Below, in pieces: positions 1 to 7,147 of a DNA stretch of 14,635 nucleotides. The translations under genes were made by a program, and so were the position numbers. How positions within the stretch are numbered: position 1 is the first letter of the stretch; each line of letters opens with the position of its first letter. Location of the stretch: contig JAHFTP010000018.1 of NCBI GenBank assembly GCA_023265495.1, positions 1 through 14,635 on the forward strand. The letters run 5' to 3'. This stretch comes from Chlamydiota bacterium (GTDB lineage: Bacteria > Chlamydiota > Chlamydiia > Chlamydiales > Rhabdochlamydiaceae). The notes under the pieces are model-generated. The model searched no databases and had not been told where the DNA came from. It was given only the letters and a program-made list of their open reading frames with translations.

Positions 1-689
1 GGGTGGAGTAAAGATAGCTTACCATTAGCTCCCATCACGTACGTATCCGGCTTTACATCGTCCGGAATAAAAGAAAGAGCTCTCCAATAGGCTCCTCCAT
101 AGTTGCTCAGGAGCTGGTCTCCCGGCAGAATCTTGGTGAGAGCATAGAGAATGATCTCTATCGTGTCATCCGGCATAATGGTGGCTATTGCTTCCACGTT
201 GGTCTCAGAGGAGCTGTGGTTGATGAAACGAGTGAAATTCCCAGACTTGGAGGCGTTGACCTGAATGGAGAATTCTTCTTTGCTATCCACCTTTTTATGG
301 CCTGTTACTAGAGATAACTGCTCTTTAGAGAGTTTGATGTGCTGAGCTGCATCATACGAGTAGAGGTTGTTTGTCTCATCGCCTGATGGGACAAGCTCTA
401 ATGTCCCTGTATATATGCCTATAAAGTCTCCAGGGAGGATGGGCTTGGCCTTGGGCCTCAGAAAGACTCCTCTATCTAGTTTGGCGCTTATTAGCGCAAT
501 GTGCAGGTTGGAGGGGATCCCTTGCGTTTCTAGTGCTTGCTTGTACTTTTGCAGGGCTTTCTTCGTTTGTGCGGAGAGGTGCTCTAATTCCTTGTTAATT
601 TTTTTTTTAGACTGCTTTTTTAATAGGGCGACGATTTCTTTTTTTCCTGTGGAATAAATCAGGTTATATTTTGATTGACGGTCGTTCAT
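1..689 (-). CDS. SET-domain protein (probable lysine methyltransferase), C-terminus beyond the window
   Basis: This reading frame is open from an ATG at 689 to the left edge (229 complete codons), so its 3' end is not in the window. Residues 11-55 are very lysine-rich and look helical. The SET fold is seen from about residue 62: an LRPKAKPILPGDFIGIYTG stretch (77-95, the usual I..G.fi..Y.G element), then RFINHSS at 154-160 (the SAM-binding NHS motif, with N164 in the place of the family's PN), then ILPGDQLLSNYGG at 187-199, matching the GEEL..(D/N)YG catalytic tyrosine motif (Y197). SET proteins transfer methyl from SAM to lysine; chlamydial members such as NUE and cpnSET are reported to act on host histones or on the bacterial histone-like protein. 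The substrate here is unknown. The start overlaps the stop of the upstream membrane-protein gene as ATGA, indicating translational coupling. Domain call is secure; function as effector versus internal enzyme is open. Confidence 0.82.
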   Translation of the reverse strand, partial: MNDRQSKYNLIYSTGKKEIVALLKKQSKKKINKELEHLSAQTKKALQKYKQALETQGIPSNLHIALISAKLDRGVFLRPKAKPILPGDFIGIYTGTLELVPSGDETNNLYSYDAAQHIKLSKEQLSLVTGHKKVDSKEEFSIQVNASKSGNFTRFINHSSSETNVEAIATIMPDDTIEIILYALTKILPGDQLLSNYGGAYWRALSFIPDDVKPDTYVMGANGKLSLLH

Positions 690-964
690 TTGCGCTTTCT
701 AGCAAAAATGAGAGTCCCGCCACCTACGAAGACAAGTACAACTCCTCCAATCAGTGCCCACATCACCTCCACGTCGTATTGGGATACTTCTTTTTGTAGG
801 TCTTTTCCTACAACAGATCCAACGGGATTATCAGAGATGAGTCCTTGCACATCGTTCACCTCTTTTTTTGCTTCTGTTATGCGATACATGGAATGCATAG
901 CAAAGGCCATCAGGCCAACGCCTATGGCTAAAACAACAAGTCCTATGAGTTTTTTAGAATGCAA
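686..964 (-). CDS. Small two-helix membrane protein, DUF3185-like
   Basis: A 92-residue protein starts at a TTG (964-962) with a very good Shine-Dalgarno, AAAGGAGG at 978-971, six bases upstream; no ATG is available at that position. Residues 4-26 (KLIGLVVLAIGVGLMAF) and about 68-87 (ALIGGVVLVFVGGGTLIF) are hydrophobic helices, with a polar loop of about 40 residues between them and a basic ARKRK tail, which suggests both ends in the cytoplasm and the loop outside. Layout and glycine-rich helices resemble the DUF3185 family of short inner-membrane proteins with no known function; this match is from memory of the pattern. Its stop overlaps the start of the SET gene, so the two are likely made together. 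Confidence 0.7.
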   Translation of the reverse strand: MHSKKLIGLVVLAIGVGLMAFAMHSMYRITEAKKEVNDVQGLISDNPVGSVVGKDLQKEVSQYDVEVMWALIGGVVLVFVGGGTLIFARKRK

Positions 965-995
965 AGGGGGCCTCCTTTATATAAGTCTTATTTGC

Positions 996-1024
996 TTTCT
1001 AGCAAAATAACGTCGTTTTGTAAA
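996..1024 (-). promoter_or_regulatory. Candidate sigma-70-type promoter for the membrane-protein/SET pair
   Basis: On the minus strand TTTACA (1024-1019) and TAGAAA (1001-996) are separated by exactly 17 bases, and lie just after the priA stop. Transcription would begin near 989, leaving a short leader carrying the AAAGGAGG ribosome site. The -10 is only a 4/6 match, so the pair could equally be read through from priA. Confidence 0.33.
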
Positions 1025-1035
1025 GAAGAAGCTAC

Positions 1036-3270
1036 TTAAAAAAATGTGGATAAAGGATCTACATCAATAGAGATTTGTATTTTTTTATCCTGATAGGGGA
1101 CTATAGCTGCTAGGCGAGCAGAGATGGTCGCAATTTTATCGGTTTTAATAAGCAGTTGAAAGCGGTATTTCCCTTGGATCTTGGCATGGCCGCAGGGGAT
1201 AACGGGAAGTATCTCACTGGCGGGGGGCAGCTGCTTGATGAGCAGCTCTCTTAAGGACACGGCCTTCTGCTCCGTAAGATCTTTACTTTCTCCGGAGAGA
1301 GTAATCTTTACCATCCTAATGAAAGGGGGGTATGTAAATAGCTCCCTCTGTGAGATCTCTTCTTCGTAAAAAGAAAAATAGTCTTGCTTGGCCGCTTTTT
1401 GGATGATGGGATTGTCGGGAAGCAGAGTCTGAATGATCACTTCTCCTGGGATCTCTCCCCTCCCTGCCCTTCCCGCCACCTGCGTGATCATCTGAAAAGA
1501 GGTTTCTGACGAGCGGAAATCAGGTATTTGCAGGCTTGTGTCTGCGTGGAGGACGCCAACGAGCGTAACTGCAGGGAAATGGAGGCCCTTGGCGATCATC
1601 TGCGTGCCGATGAGTACATCAGCCTTGCCACTGCGAAACTCTTTAAAGAGCTTTTCATGGCTTCCTTTGTGTCTTGTTGTGTCGGCATCCATGCGGAGGA
1701 TCCTTACCTCGGGGAAGAGGGCATAAAGAGCTTTTTCCACCATCTCTGTGCCACAGCCCTTGTATTTCAGATGTCCTTCCTTGTGGCAATTAGGGCATAC
1801 CCTAGGAGGGGGAATCCTATAGTCGCAAAGGTGGCAGGCAAGTAAACTTTCTCCTAGATGGAATGTCAGTTTTGTTTCGCAGTGGGGACAGCTCATGACG
1901 TGAGAGCAGTGCAAACATAGCTGGGAGGTGTGATACCCTCTTCGGTTGAGCAAGAGAATGGATTGCTCCCCTTTTGAAATACGGCCCTTCAAAGAGGAGA
2001 TAAGTTTATCGGAAAAAAGAGCAAATCCTTTTTGTTTGAGATACTCTACTTTCATGTCAACAACATGCACACTCGGTAGTGTGGCACTGTCGGGACGCGT
2101 GCTTAGCTCGCTGAGTACGTATTTCCCTTGCTTTGCGTTGTAATAGCTCTCCAGGCTTGGGGTGGCAGAGCCTAGTAAAACAACGGCATTTGTTATTTTC
2201 CCTCGCATCACAGCGACATCCCTTCCATGATAGCAGGGACTCTCCCCTTGTTGCTTATAGGAGGATTCATGCTCCTCATCTACAATGATAAGGCCAAGGT
2301 TGGGCACAGGACTGAAAATGGCAGAGCGCGCTCCGATGACGATAGGAGCTTTTCCCTGTTCTATGTCATGCCAGCCGTAGAGCCTCTCCCCATGAGACAA
2401 CCTATGGTGTAACAGGGCGATCTTTTCCTTGAATCTACTCCTTATCCTTTCAATTGTCTGTGAGGTGAGGATGATCTCCGGCACAAGAAATATAACGGTT
2501 TTTTGCATTTGTAGGGTGTGTTCTATGGCTTGTAGGTAGACTTCTGTCTTGCCGCTGCCCGTGATGCCATGGAGTAAATGGGTGCAGAAGGTGTTTTTCT
2601 CAAGGGAGGAAACAATGCTTTGGAGAGCCTTTTCCTGCTCTTTGTTTAGCACTTTATTTTTTGTAAGAAAAAAATCGTGCTCCCAGATTGGGGATTTGTC
2701 TATTTGCATCTTCTCTAGAGAAATCTTTTTTTTCTTAACTAATGTGTCAATGGGACTTCTTGACACGCCCGCTTTTTCCATAAGCTCGGATAGAAACATC
2801 CCTTTTGGCGAGGCGAGGATGCAGTCGAGGACTTGTGCCTGCAGGGGGTGTGAAGCTCTGATGGAATTACAATAGTTGGCCAGATCTTCTAAGGACTCTT
2901 CTTTTTTTACAAAGAGTTGCGCTTGCGTTTGTTTGTCTTCTCTGATGCTTGGAGGGAGGATAAATTTTAACACCTTATGAAGAGGGGTACAATAGTAGTG
3001 CGACATCCACGAGGCTAGCTGTATCAAGTCTTCTTTGAGTACGGGCCTCTCTACAAGGATCTCCTTTACATCTTTTAAAACTCTTGTGGCCAGCTCTTTT
3101 CGCAGGTCCCAGATGGTCGCCTTGCGCAGCGTATTTTTTACCGGGACTACAATCCTCGATCCCACTTTTGCAAGTGAGCGCAAATCCGGCGGGACGCTGT
3201 AGTCAAATGGTATACTTACAGCATCGTCTAGGATGACGGAGGCTATTAGTTTTTTTTCAGCATCAGACAT
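1036..3270 (-). CDS. priA: Primosomal replication restart helicase PriA
   Basis: PriA is the 3'-5' superfamily-2 DNA helicase that recognises abandoned replication forks and reloads the replisome. I place the start at the ATG at 3270 (744 aa), because MSDAEKKLIASVILDDA is where the family N-terminus begins and GGAAAG sits five bases upstream; an upstream in-frame ATG (3348) would add 26 unrelated residues and lengthen the overlap. Seen in order: the N-terminal fork-binding domain (PFDYSVPPDL, GSRIVVPVKN), Walker A GITGSGKTEVY with K241, DEEH at 331-334, GSATPSLES, LLNRRGY, then the helicase zinc insertion from C452 with all eight cysteines as four CxxC pairs, then GTQMIAKGLHFP and QVAGRAGR. 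It is full length and looks intact. The start overlaps the preceding gene by 25 nt, so it is probably translated from a shared transcript. Confidence 0.95.
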   Translation of the reverse strand: MSDAEKKLIASVILDDAVSIPFDYSVPPDLRSLAKVGSRIVVPVKNTLRKATIWDLRKELATRVLKDVKEILVERPVLKEDLIQLASWMSHYYCTPLHKVLKFILPPSIREDKQTQAQLFVKKEESLEDLANYCNSIRASHPLQAQVLDCILASPKGMFLSELMEKAGVSRSPIDTLVKKKKISLEKMQIDKSPIWEHDFFLTKNKVLNKEQEKALQSIVSSLEKNTFCTHLLHGITGSGKTEVYLQAIEHTLQMQKTVIFLVPEIILTSQTIERIRSRFKEKIALLHHRLSHGERLYGWHDIEQGKAPIVIGARSAIFSPVPNLGLIIVDEEHESSYKQQGESPCYHGRDVAVMRGKITNAVVLLGSATPSLESYYNAKQGKYVLSELSTRPDSATLPSVHVVDMKVEYLKQKGFALFSDKLISSLKGRISKGEQSILLLNRRGYHTSQLCLHCSHVMSCPHCETKLTFHLGESLLACHLCDYRIPPPRVCPNCHKEGHLKYKGCGTEMVEKALYALFPEVRILRMDADTTRHKGSHEKLFKEFRSGKADVLIGTQMIAKGLHFPAVTLVGVLHADTSLQIPDFRSSETSFQMITQVAGRAGRGEIPGEVIIQTLLPDNPIIQKAAKQDYFSFYEEEISQRELFTYPPFIRMVKITLSGESKDLTEQKAVSLRELLIKQLPPASEILPVIPCGHAKIQGKYRFQLLIKTDKIATISARLAAIVPYQDKKIQISIDVDPLSTFF

Positions 3271-4040
3271 AGATCTTTCCAGAGGGTTTTCTTCTGCTCG
3301 GGAGAAGTGAGATAGGTAGTTAGAGGCGCTGTAAGCAGCAGGGGACATTGAGAGAGAAACTTCTCTGAAGAGGATAGGTTTTCTCTGTAAAATTTAAGGA
3401 GAGAGCCGTGTCTAAGCAGTGCAGGGGAGCTGATAATAAGCTTGGGGTGATAAAGATGAAAGAAGGTCTCCCAAGAGAATTTTTTTTCCCATAGGGCCAC
3501 TTTCCATATTTTGCATGGGAGAAGATCTCTTGTAATAGCAGCGGAGAGGTTTTGCATAAGACCATCACTTTCTTGATCTTCTGCAAAGTGGAAAAGAAAG
3601 ACGTCAACAGGTTTCAGCTCTTCCCTCCATAGGTTGGCTTTGAGCCTGCCTATCTCGTCAGAAGGTGGGGTCTCTTCTATTTCCATGTAGGAAAAGGTTT
3701 TTCTGATTTTACCTAGTACTTCTTGCGTGGACAGGTCCTTGCCCCTCGCAGCAGGGGCTATCTTTTCAAAGACCACTTCTGCATTTGCAGGGGGCAGCTT
3801 GGTTGGAAGGGGAGCCTGTATCCCCTGATCTGTTCTCTCCTTTGTAGGAGGGGATGGTTCGTATGGTCTTACTGCAGGAGAGGCTGCTCTCTGCGGAGCG
3901 GAGGGGAGAGGATCCTTTTTATACGAAGGCGGCAAAGCCCTCGTTTGTTCTTGGCAAAGGAGGCTATCAGAGGAGATATAGTTTTGCTCGAAGAAGGAAA
4001 GAATGTCGTTTAGCTGTTTTCTATAGAAGGCTCTATCCAT
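3246..4040 (-). CDS. Unrecognised protein with proline-rich linker, upstream of priA
   Basis: I do not recognise this gene. The likely start is the ATG at 4040 (264 aa), because it overlaps the previous stop by 8 nt; another in-frame ATG at 4100 would add 20 residues and force a 68-nt overlap. Visible: a short helical N-terminus (FYRKQLNDILSFFEQNYI), then a proline-rich, probably disordered linker at roughly residues 35-95, then a folded C-terminal part of about 160 residues with alternating hydrophobic strands (VDVFLFHFAE, PKLIISSPALL, CPLLLTAPLTTYL) ending in EQKKTLWKDLCLML. That last pattern faintly recalls the uracil-glycosylase-like fold of DNA polymerase III psi, where a hydrophobic loop is followed by K..LW..L; this is a guess. 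Position directly before priA and the overlap suggest a replication or repair role. Chlamydiaceae also carry a hypothetical gene next to priA, as far as I recall. Confidence 0.7.
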   Translation of the reverse strand: MDRAFYRKQLNDILSFFEQNYISSDSLLCQEQTRALPPSYKKDPLPSAPQRAASPAVRPYEPSPPTKERTDQGIQAPLPTKLPPANAEVVFEKIAPAARGKDLSTQEVLGKIRKTFSYMEIEETPPSDEIGRLKANLWREELKPVDVFLFHFAEDQESDGLMQNLSAAITRDLLPCKIWKVALWEKKFSWETFFHLYHPKLIISSPALLRHGSLLKFYRENLSSSEKFLSQCPLLLTAPLTTYLTSPEQKKTLWKDLCLMLKKN

Positions 4041-4668
4041 CTTTAAGCTCGGAAATAGCCTGTTTGACTTCAGGGATTGTGCTAGCAAAGCCTCTTGCAT
4101 GGAAATGATCGCACATAATTTCGCAGAGGTGGTCGAGACCTTGAGGAAAGCTTTTCTCTAAGAAGAGGGCAAGATATTGTGGGTGAGATAGCAGGGCTAT
4201 CTGCTTTTTATGGCGTAAAAGGAAATAGATAAAATTTTCGTCGTGCTTGCAGCTGTACATCAAGGGCTCTAATAGGGAAAACATCTGCTTAAGATAGGAA
4301 GCGAGCTCCACCTCAAAATCGGAAACCTTATTCCGATGTTCGATATAGTTGATGAGTAGATTCCTTGTATTCTCTAATGCATGACTAAAGATAGAGGTCG
4401 TGTCTCTGTCATGTGGAAATGAAGCGTCTAGCAGCTGCGCATGCTCGCTGAGCTTATTGATATGTCCTGTAGGAGAGGACCATAGCAGAGAATAAAAGGG
4501 AGACTTTTCTAATACGAAGAGGGCCTCTACAGGAGCTCTATGACTGAAGGCTGCTATGGCTTGAAATAATTCATCTAGTAGAAATTGTAAAAGCAAAGAA
4601 CAATGGGTGCCTTGTCGTACATTCGACCGGGAAAATGGAGAATGATAACATGCGTCAAAGCTGGACAT
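4033..4668 (-). CDS. Unrecognised helical protein, first gene of the priA group
   Basis: This 211-residue protein is unknown to me. It is predicted to be almost wholly alpha-helical and soluble, with no signal peptide or membrane helix: examples are LLLQFLLDELFQAIAAF (26-42), RNLLINYIEHRNK and YLALFLEKSF. Several cysteines and histidines (CDHFHARGF near residue 185) occur but no clear metal motif. It starts at ATG 4668 with only a weak AGAGAA ribosome site and is preceded by a promoter candidate at 4697-4725. Its stop overlaps the next start by 8 nt (ATGGATAG), so the two proteins are likely made in step and could form a complex. The frame is open and uninterrupted with biased codon use, so I consider it a real gene. 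Confidence 0.68.
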   Translation of the reverse strand: MSSFDACYHSPFSRSNVRQGTHCSLLLQFLLDELFQAIAAFSHRAPVEALFVLEKSPFYSLLWSSPTGHINKLSEHAQLLDASFPHDRDTTSIFSHALENTRNLLINYIEHRNKVSDFEVELASYLKQMFSLLEPLMYSCKHDENFIYFLLRHKKQIALLSHPQYLALFLEKSFPQGLDHLCEIMCDHFHARGFASTIPEVKQAISELKDG

Positions 4669-4696
4669 TGGTTCTCTAGTTTTGTCGTTTGTTTGC

Positions 4697-4725
4697 AGTA
4701 TGACAAACTTTCTTAAGAATTACAA
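4697..4725 (-). promoter_or_regulatory. Candidate promoter for the priA group
   Basis: Minus strand TTGTAA (4725-4720), 17-base spacer, CATACT (4702-4697). Transcription would start near 4690, about 20 bases before the ATG at 4668. The spacer contains the palindrome CTTAAG. Spacing is ideal and the position fits, but both boxes deviate from consensus. Confidence 0.42.
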
Positions 4726-4878
4726 GAGGTAGTGTTTTTCGCTTGCCAACTTTCTCGTGTTCTTTGCTTTTGCGCACGGCATTTCCCACGAGGTCATAAA
4801 AATTTCTGGAATAAATACTTTCCATACTCTATTTACTAACTTTATGGGCTAAATATTGAAGGATGTCTAGGAGGAGTA
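4726..4878. other. Divergent intergenic region
   Basis: This stretch separates the minus-strand priA group from the plus-strand sterol reductase. It is AT-rich near 4795-4860. I see no ORF and no tRNA, and I find no plus-strand promoter that I would defend. The only clear signal is AGGAGGAG at 4869-4876, the ribosome site for the ATG at 4879. Confidence 0.5.
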
Positions 4879-6189
4879 ATGACAGACGCTGGTATAACTA
4901 GGTTTTTTCGTAGAACACTGTGTCCTCTCTTTTTGCTTGTATGCTGCCCACCTGTAGTGATTTTGGTGTGGTATACAAATGTATCATTAGGAGGGTCGTT
5001 GTCTGCTCTTTATCACTTGATCTCTGAGGTAGGGTTATTTTCCACTATCTACTCCATTTGGTCTCCGGTGTTTTTCGGCAGCGTGGCTGCTTGGAAGATG
5101 TTATTGATCTTTGGGGTGACGCAACTTATTTTAATGCGTTTTATACCGGGAAAGGTTTTTTATGGCCCAGTAACTCCTCAAGGCAATGTCCCTGTTTATA
5201 AAGATAATGGCATCACCTGCTTTGCGATTACACTGGCCGTGTTTTGTTTAGGAGGTTACGTCTTTCACTTCTTTTCTCCAACAATCATTTATGACCACTT
5301 TGGAGAACTTCTTGGCGCTTTAAATATTTTCAGTTTGTTTTTTTGTTTGTTTTTATATCTGAAAGGTCGATTCAACCCCTCTTCCTCCGATGCGGGATCT
5401 TCCAGCAACCCCATATTTGATTACTATTGGGGTACAGAGCTATATCCTAAAATCTTTGGATGGGATGTAAAGGTCTTTGTCAATTGCCGATTTGCCTTGA
5501 TCGGATGGAGCTTAATTATTCTATCCTTTGCCGCAAAGCAACATGAGCTCTACGGCCTCTCTGACGCAATGGTAGCATCAGTCCTGCTGCAGCTCATCTA
5601 CCTCACCAAATTTTTCTTTTGGGAGACAGGATATCTGGGTTCTTTAGATATTATGCATAATAGGACTGGTTTTTACATTTGCTGGGGATGTCTTGTATGG
5701 CTTCCTTGTATCTACACATCCGCCACGATGTATCTAGTCAACCATCCAATCCGCCTTGGCGTATTTTGGTTCTCAGCCATAGTGCTCTTCGGTGCCTTTA
5801 GTATTATGTTAAACTACTTTGCAGATAGACAAAGGCAACAAGTAAGAGCGATGAATGGGGAGTGCAAGGTGTGGAGTAAAAAGCCTTCCTTAATTGTCGC
5901 AACGTATGTCACAGAAAAAGGAGAAAAAAAAGAGAGTCTTCTTTTAGCTTCAGGTTTTTGGGGTATATCTAGACATTTTCACTATGTGCCTGAGCTGCTC
6001 GGTGCTTTTTGCTGGACTCTTCCTTGCCTTTTTAGTAGCTTCCTTCCCTACTTTTATGTCACCTTTTTAGCTATTCTTCTGATAGACAGAGCGATACGCG
6101 ACGATAAAAAGTGCGCAAAAAAATATGGAAACGATTGGAATAAATACTGCGAAAGGGTCCCCTATAAAATCATCCCTTTTGTGTTCTAA
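4879..6189 (+). CDS. dhcr7: Delta-7 sterol reductase (DHCR7-like, ERG4/ERG24 family)
   Basis: This enzyme family is a NADPH-dependent, multi-pass membrane reductase that removes a ring double bond from sterols; animal and plant DHCR7 convert 7-dehydrocholesterol to cholesterol. The 436-residue sequence follows DHCR7 along much of its length: FDYYWGTELYPKIFGWDVK, then SFAAKQHELYG, then FFFWETGYLGSLDIMHNRTG, then WLPCIYTSATMYLV, then the signature LLASGFWGISRHFHYVPELL (about 356-374) and RDDKKCAKKYGNDWNKYC (407-424), ending in VPYKIIPFVF. Eight to ten hydrophobic helices are visible. The start has a strong AGGAGGAG ribosome site. I see no other sterol-synthesis gene here, so it probably acts on host sterol precursors. 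Eukaryote-like sterol reductases have been reported in Coxiella and in Chlamydia-like organisms. Delta-7 specificity is inferred from the overall match; the paralogous C-14 reductase is the main alternative. Confidence 0.92.
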   Translation: MTDAGITRFFRRTLCPLFLLVCCPPVVILVWYTNVSLGGSLSALYHLISEVGLFSTIYSIWSPVFFGSVAAWKMLLIFGVTQLILMRFIPGKVFYGPVTPQGNVPVYKDNGITCFAITLAVFCLGGYVFHFFSPTIIYDHFGELLGALNIFSLFFCLFLYLKGRFNPSSSDAGSSSNPIFDYYWGTELYPKIFGWDVKVFVNCRFALIGWSLIILSFAAKQHELYGLSDAMVASVLLQLIYLTKFFFWETGYLGSLDIMHNRTGFYICWGCLVWLPCIYTSATMYLVNHPIRLGVFWFSAIVLFGAFSIMLNYFADRQRQQVRAMNGECKVWSKKPSLIVATYVTEKGEKKESLLLASGFWGISRHFHYVPELLGAFCWTLPCLFSSFLPYFYVTFLAILLIDRAIRDDKKCAKKYGNDWNKYCERVPYKIIPFVF

Positions 6190-6201
6190 CTAGAGGGCCT
6201 T

Positions 6202-7068
6202 TTGTCTAAGATTATCTTACATGATGTCTCTGTGCATGAGGTGCAGAGACGCGCTGTTTTTCTTCCTGAAAAGGGGATGAACCTCCTCTCTTACAGGAAA
6301 GGAGATATTGAGGCCCTAGATCAAACAACGATGGGCTTATTTGAAGAGAGGCATGCAGGGCGTGGCAGCCTCATTGGCCCTCATTTCCATCATAGAAAAC
6401 AGATTCCTGCAGTGCCTTTTGCCGAGGTTTTTCCTCACATCGCTAAGCTCCGGGCAAAAGGCGTCAAAGAACCCTTTTCCCACGGCATTGCTAGATATGC
6501 TCCTTGGAATGTGTCGCATACAAAAGATACCATTAGTAGCACTCTCTCCGGTAATGACACATGGAATAATGTCCTTCTATCTGTGCTGGAAGGATTTCCT
6601 TTTGACATGTTTTTTGATGTGCAGCTCTTATCATCGGGTCTTTTCCTCGAGTTGGGAGTGGAGGCGCAAACGCCATGCGTGGTTGGCCTGCACTACTATT
6701 ATGCTCTGCCTCCGGGGGAGGCTTTTGTGCAGGCATCCGTAAAGCCCGAATATCGAGAGCAAGACATTTGGAAGAAAATCCCGCGTGATTGGCTCGACGA
6801 AAAAGGGGAGTTGTATTTTTCTCTAGATCAAGAAGCAGATTTCGGCTTTCAGCTCTCATCGCCAAATCTAGACTCTTTCATCATCCTTAAAACACAGACA
6901 TATTCGATAAAGATCAGCTTTCAAGCAGATGATCCGGAAGAGAGCAGCTGGCAGCTCTATCATCCTAGAGGCTCCTCTTTTGTTTGTATCGAGCCGCTCA
7001 GCGCAAAGAACCCGCGAGATCCTGCCCTACTGCAAAGCACTCTTTCTGTGAAGATCGATATTATATAG
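6202..7068 (+). CDS. Galactose mutarotase-like (aldose 1-epimerase superfamily) protein
   Basis: The 288-residue protein begins at TTG 6202, 12 nt after the sterol reductase stop, with AGAGGG at 6192-6197 as ribosome site; there is no in-frame ATG before residue 26. Motifs of the superfamily appear in order: GRGSLIGPHFHHR (53-65), HGIARYAPWNV (94-104), VGLHYYYALPPG (161-172) with the probable catalytic H164, and CIEPLSA (262-268) with E264 as the probable catalytic base. The family interconverts alpha and beta anomers of aldoses or hexose phosphates; the missing signal peptide suggests a cytoplasmic protein. Phylogenetic type (GalM versus YeaD-like glucose-6-phosphate epimerase) cannot be set from motifs alone. 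It is probably translated with the sterol reductase, although no common pathway is obvious. Confidence 0.8.
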   Translation: MSKIILHDVSVHEVQRRAVFLPEKGMNLLSYRKGDIEALDQTTMGLFEERHAGRGSLIGPHFHHRKQIPAVPFAEVFPHIAKLRAKGVKEPFSHGIARYAPWNVSHTKDTISSTLSGNDTWNNVLLSVLEGFPFDMFFDVQLLSSGLFLELGVEAQTPCVVGLHYYYALPPGEAFVQASVKPEYREQDIWKKIPRDWLDEKGELYFSLDQEADFGFQLSSPNLDSFIILKTQTYSIKISFQADDPEESSWQLYHPRGSSFVCIEPLSAKNPRDPALLQSTLSVKIDII

Positions 7069-7147
7069 ATAATCGGCTATGTCGATAATATAAATATATA
7101 TCCATAGTTTTATATTATAGTTTATAGAGTAGAATATGAGGTGTACT
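7069..7147 (+). promoter_or_regulatory. AT-rich gap before the transporter gene, promoter likely but not resolved
   Basis: Almost all A and T, with several TATATT-, TATAGT- and TAGAAT-like hexamers (about 7083-7134) and no good -35 box at fixed spacing. It ends in GAGG (7138-7141), the ribosome site for the ATG at 7148. No terminator hairpin with a T-run is visible, so read-through from the sterol reductase genes is possible. Confidence 0.3.

Noticed and set aside
367..657. Plus-strand ORF of 96 codons
   Set aside because: It lies antisense within the SET gene, whose frame holds clear SET motifs and continues to the left edge.
675..1010. Plus-strand ORF of 111 codons
   Set aside because: It is antisense to the membrane-protein gene, which has a perfect ribosome site and two proper membrane helices.
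3271..3348. 26-residue N-terminal extension of PriA from the ATG at 3348
   Set aside because: It is unlike the PriA N-terminus and would extend the overlap with the preceding gene to 103 nt; a ribosome site exists at the internal ATG 3270.
6341..6742. Plus-strand ORF of 133 codons in another frame
   Set aside because: It is a shadow of the mutarotase-like gene, whose frame shows ordered family motifs.
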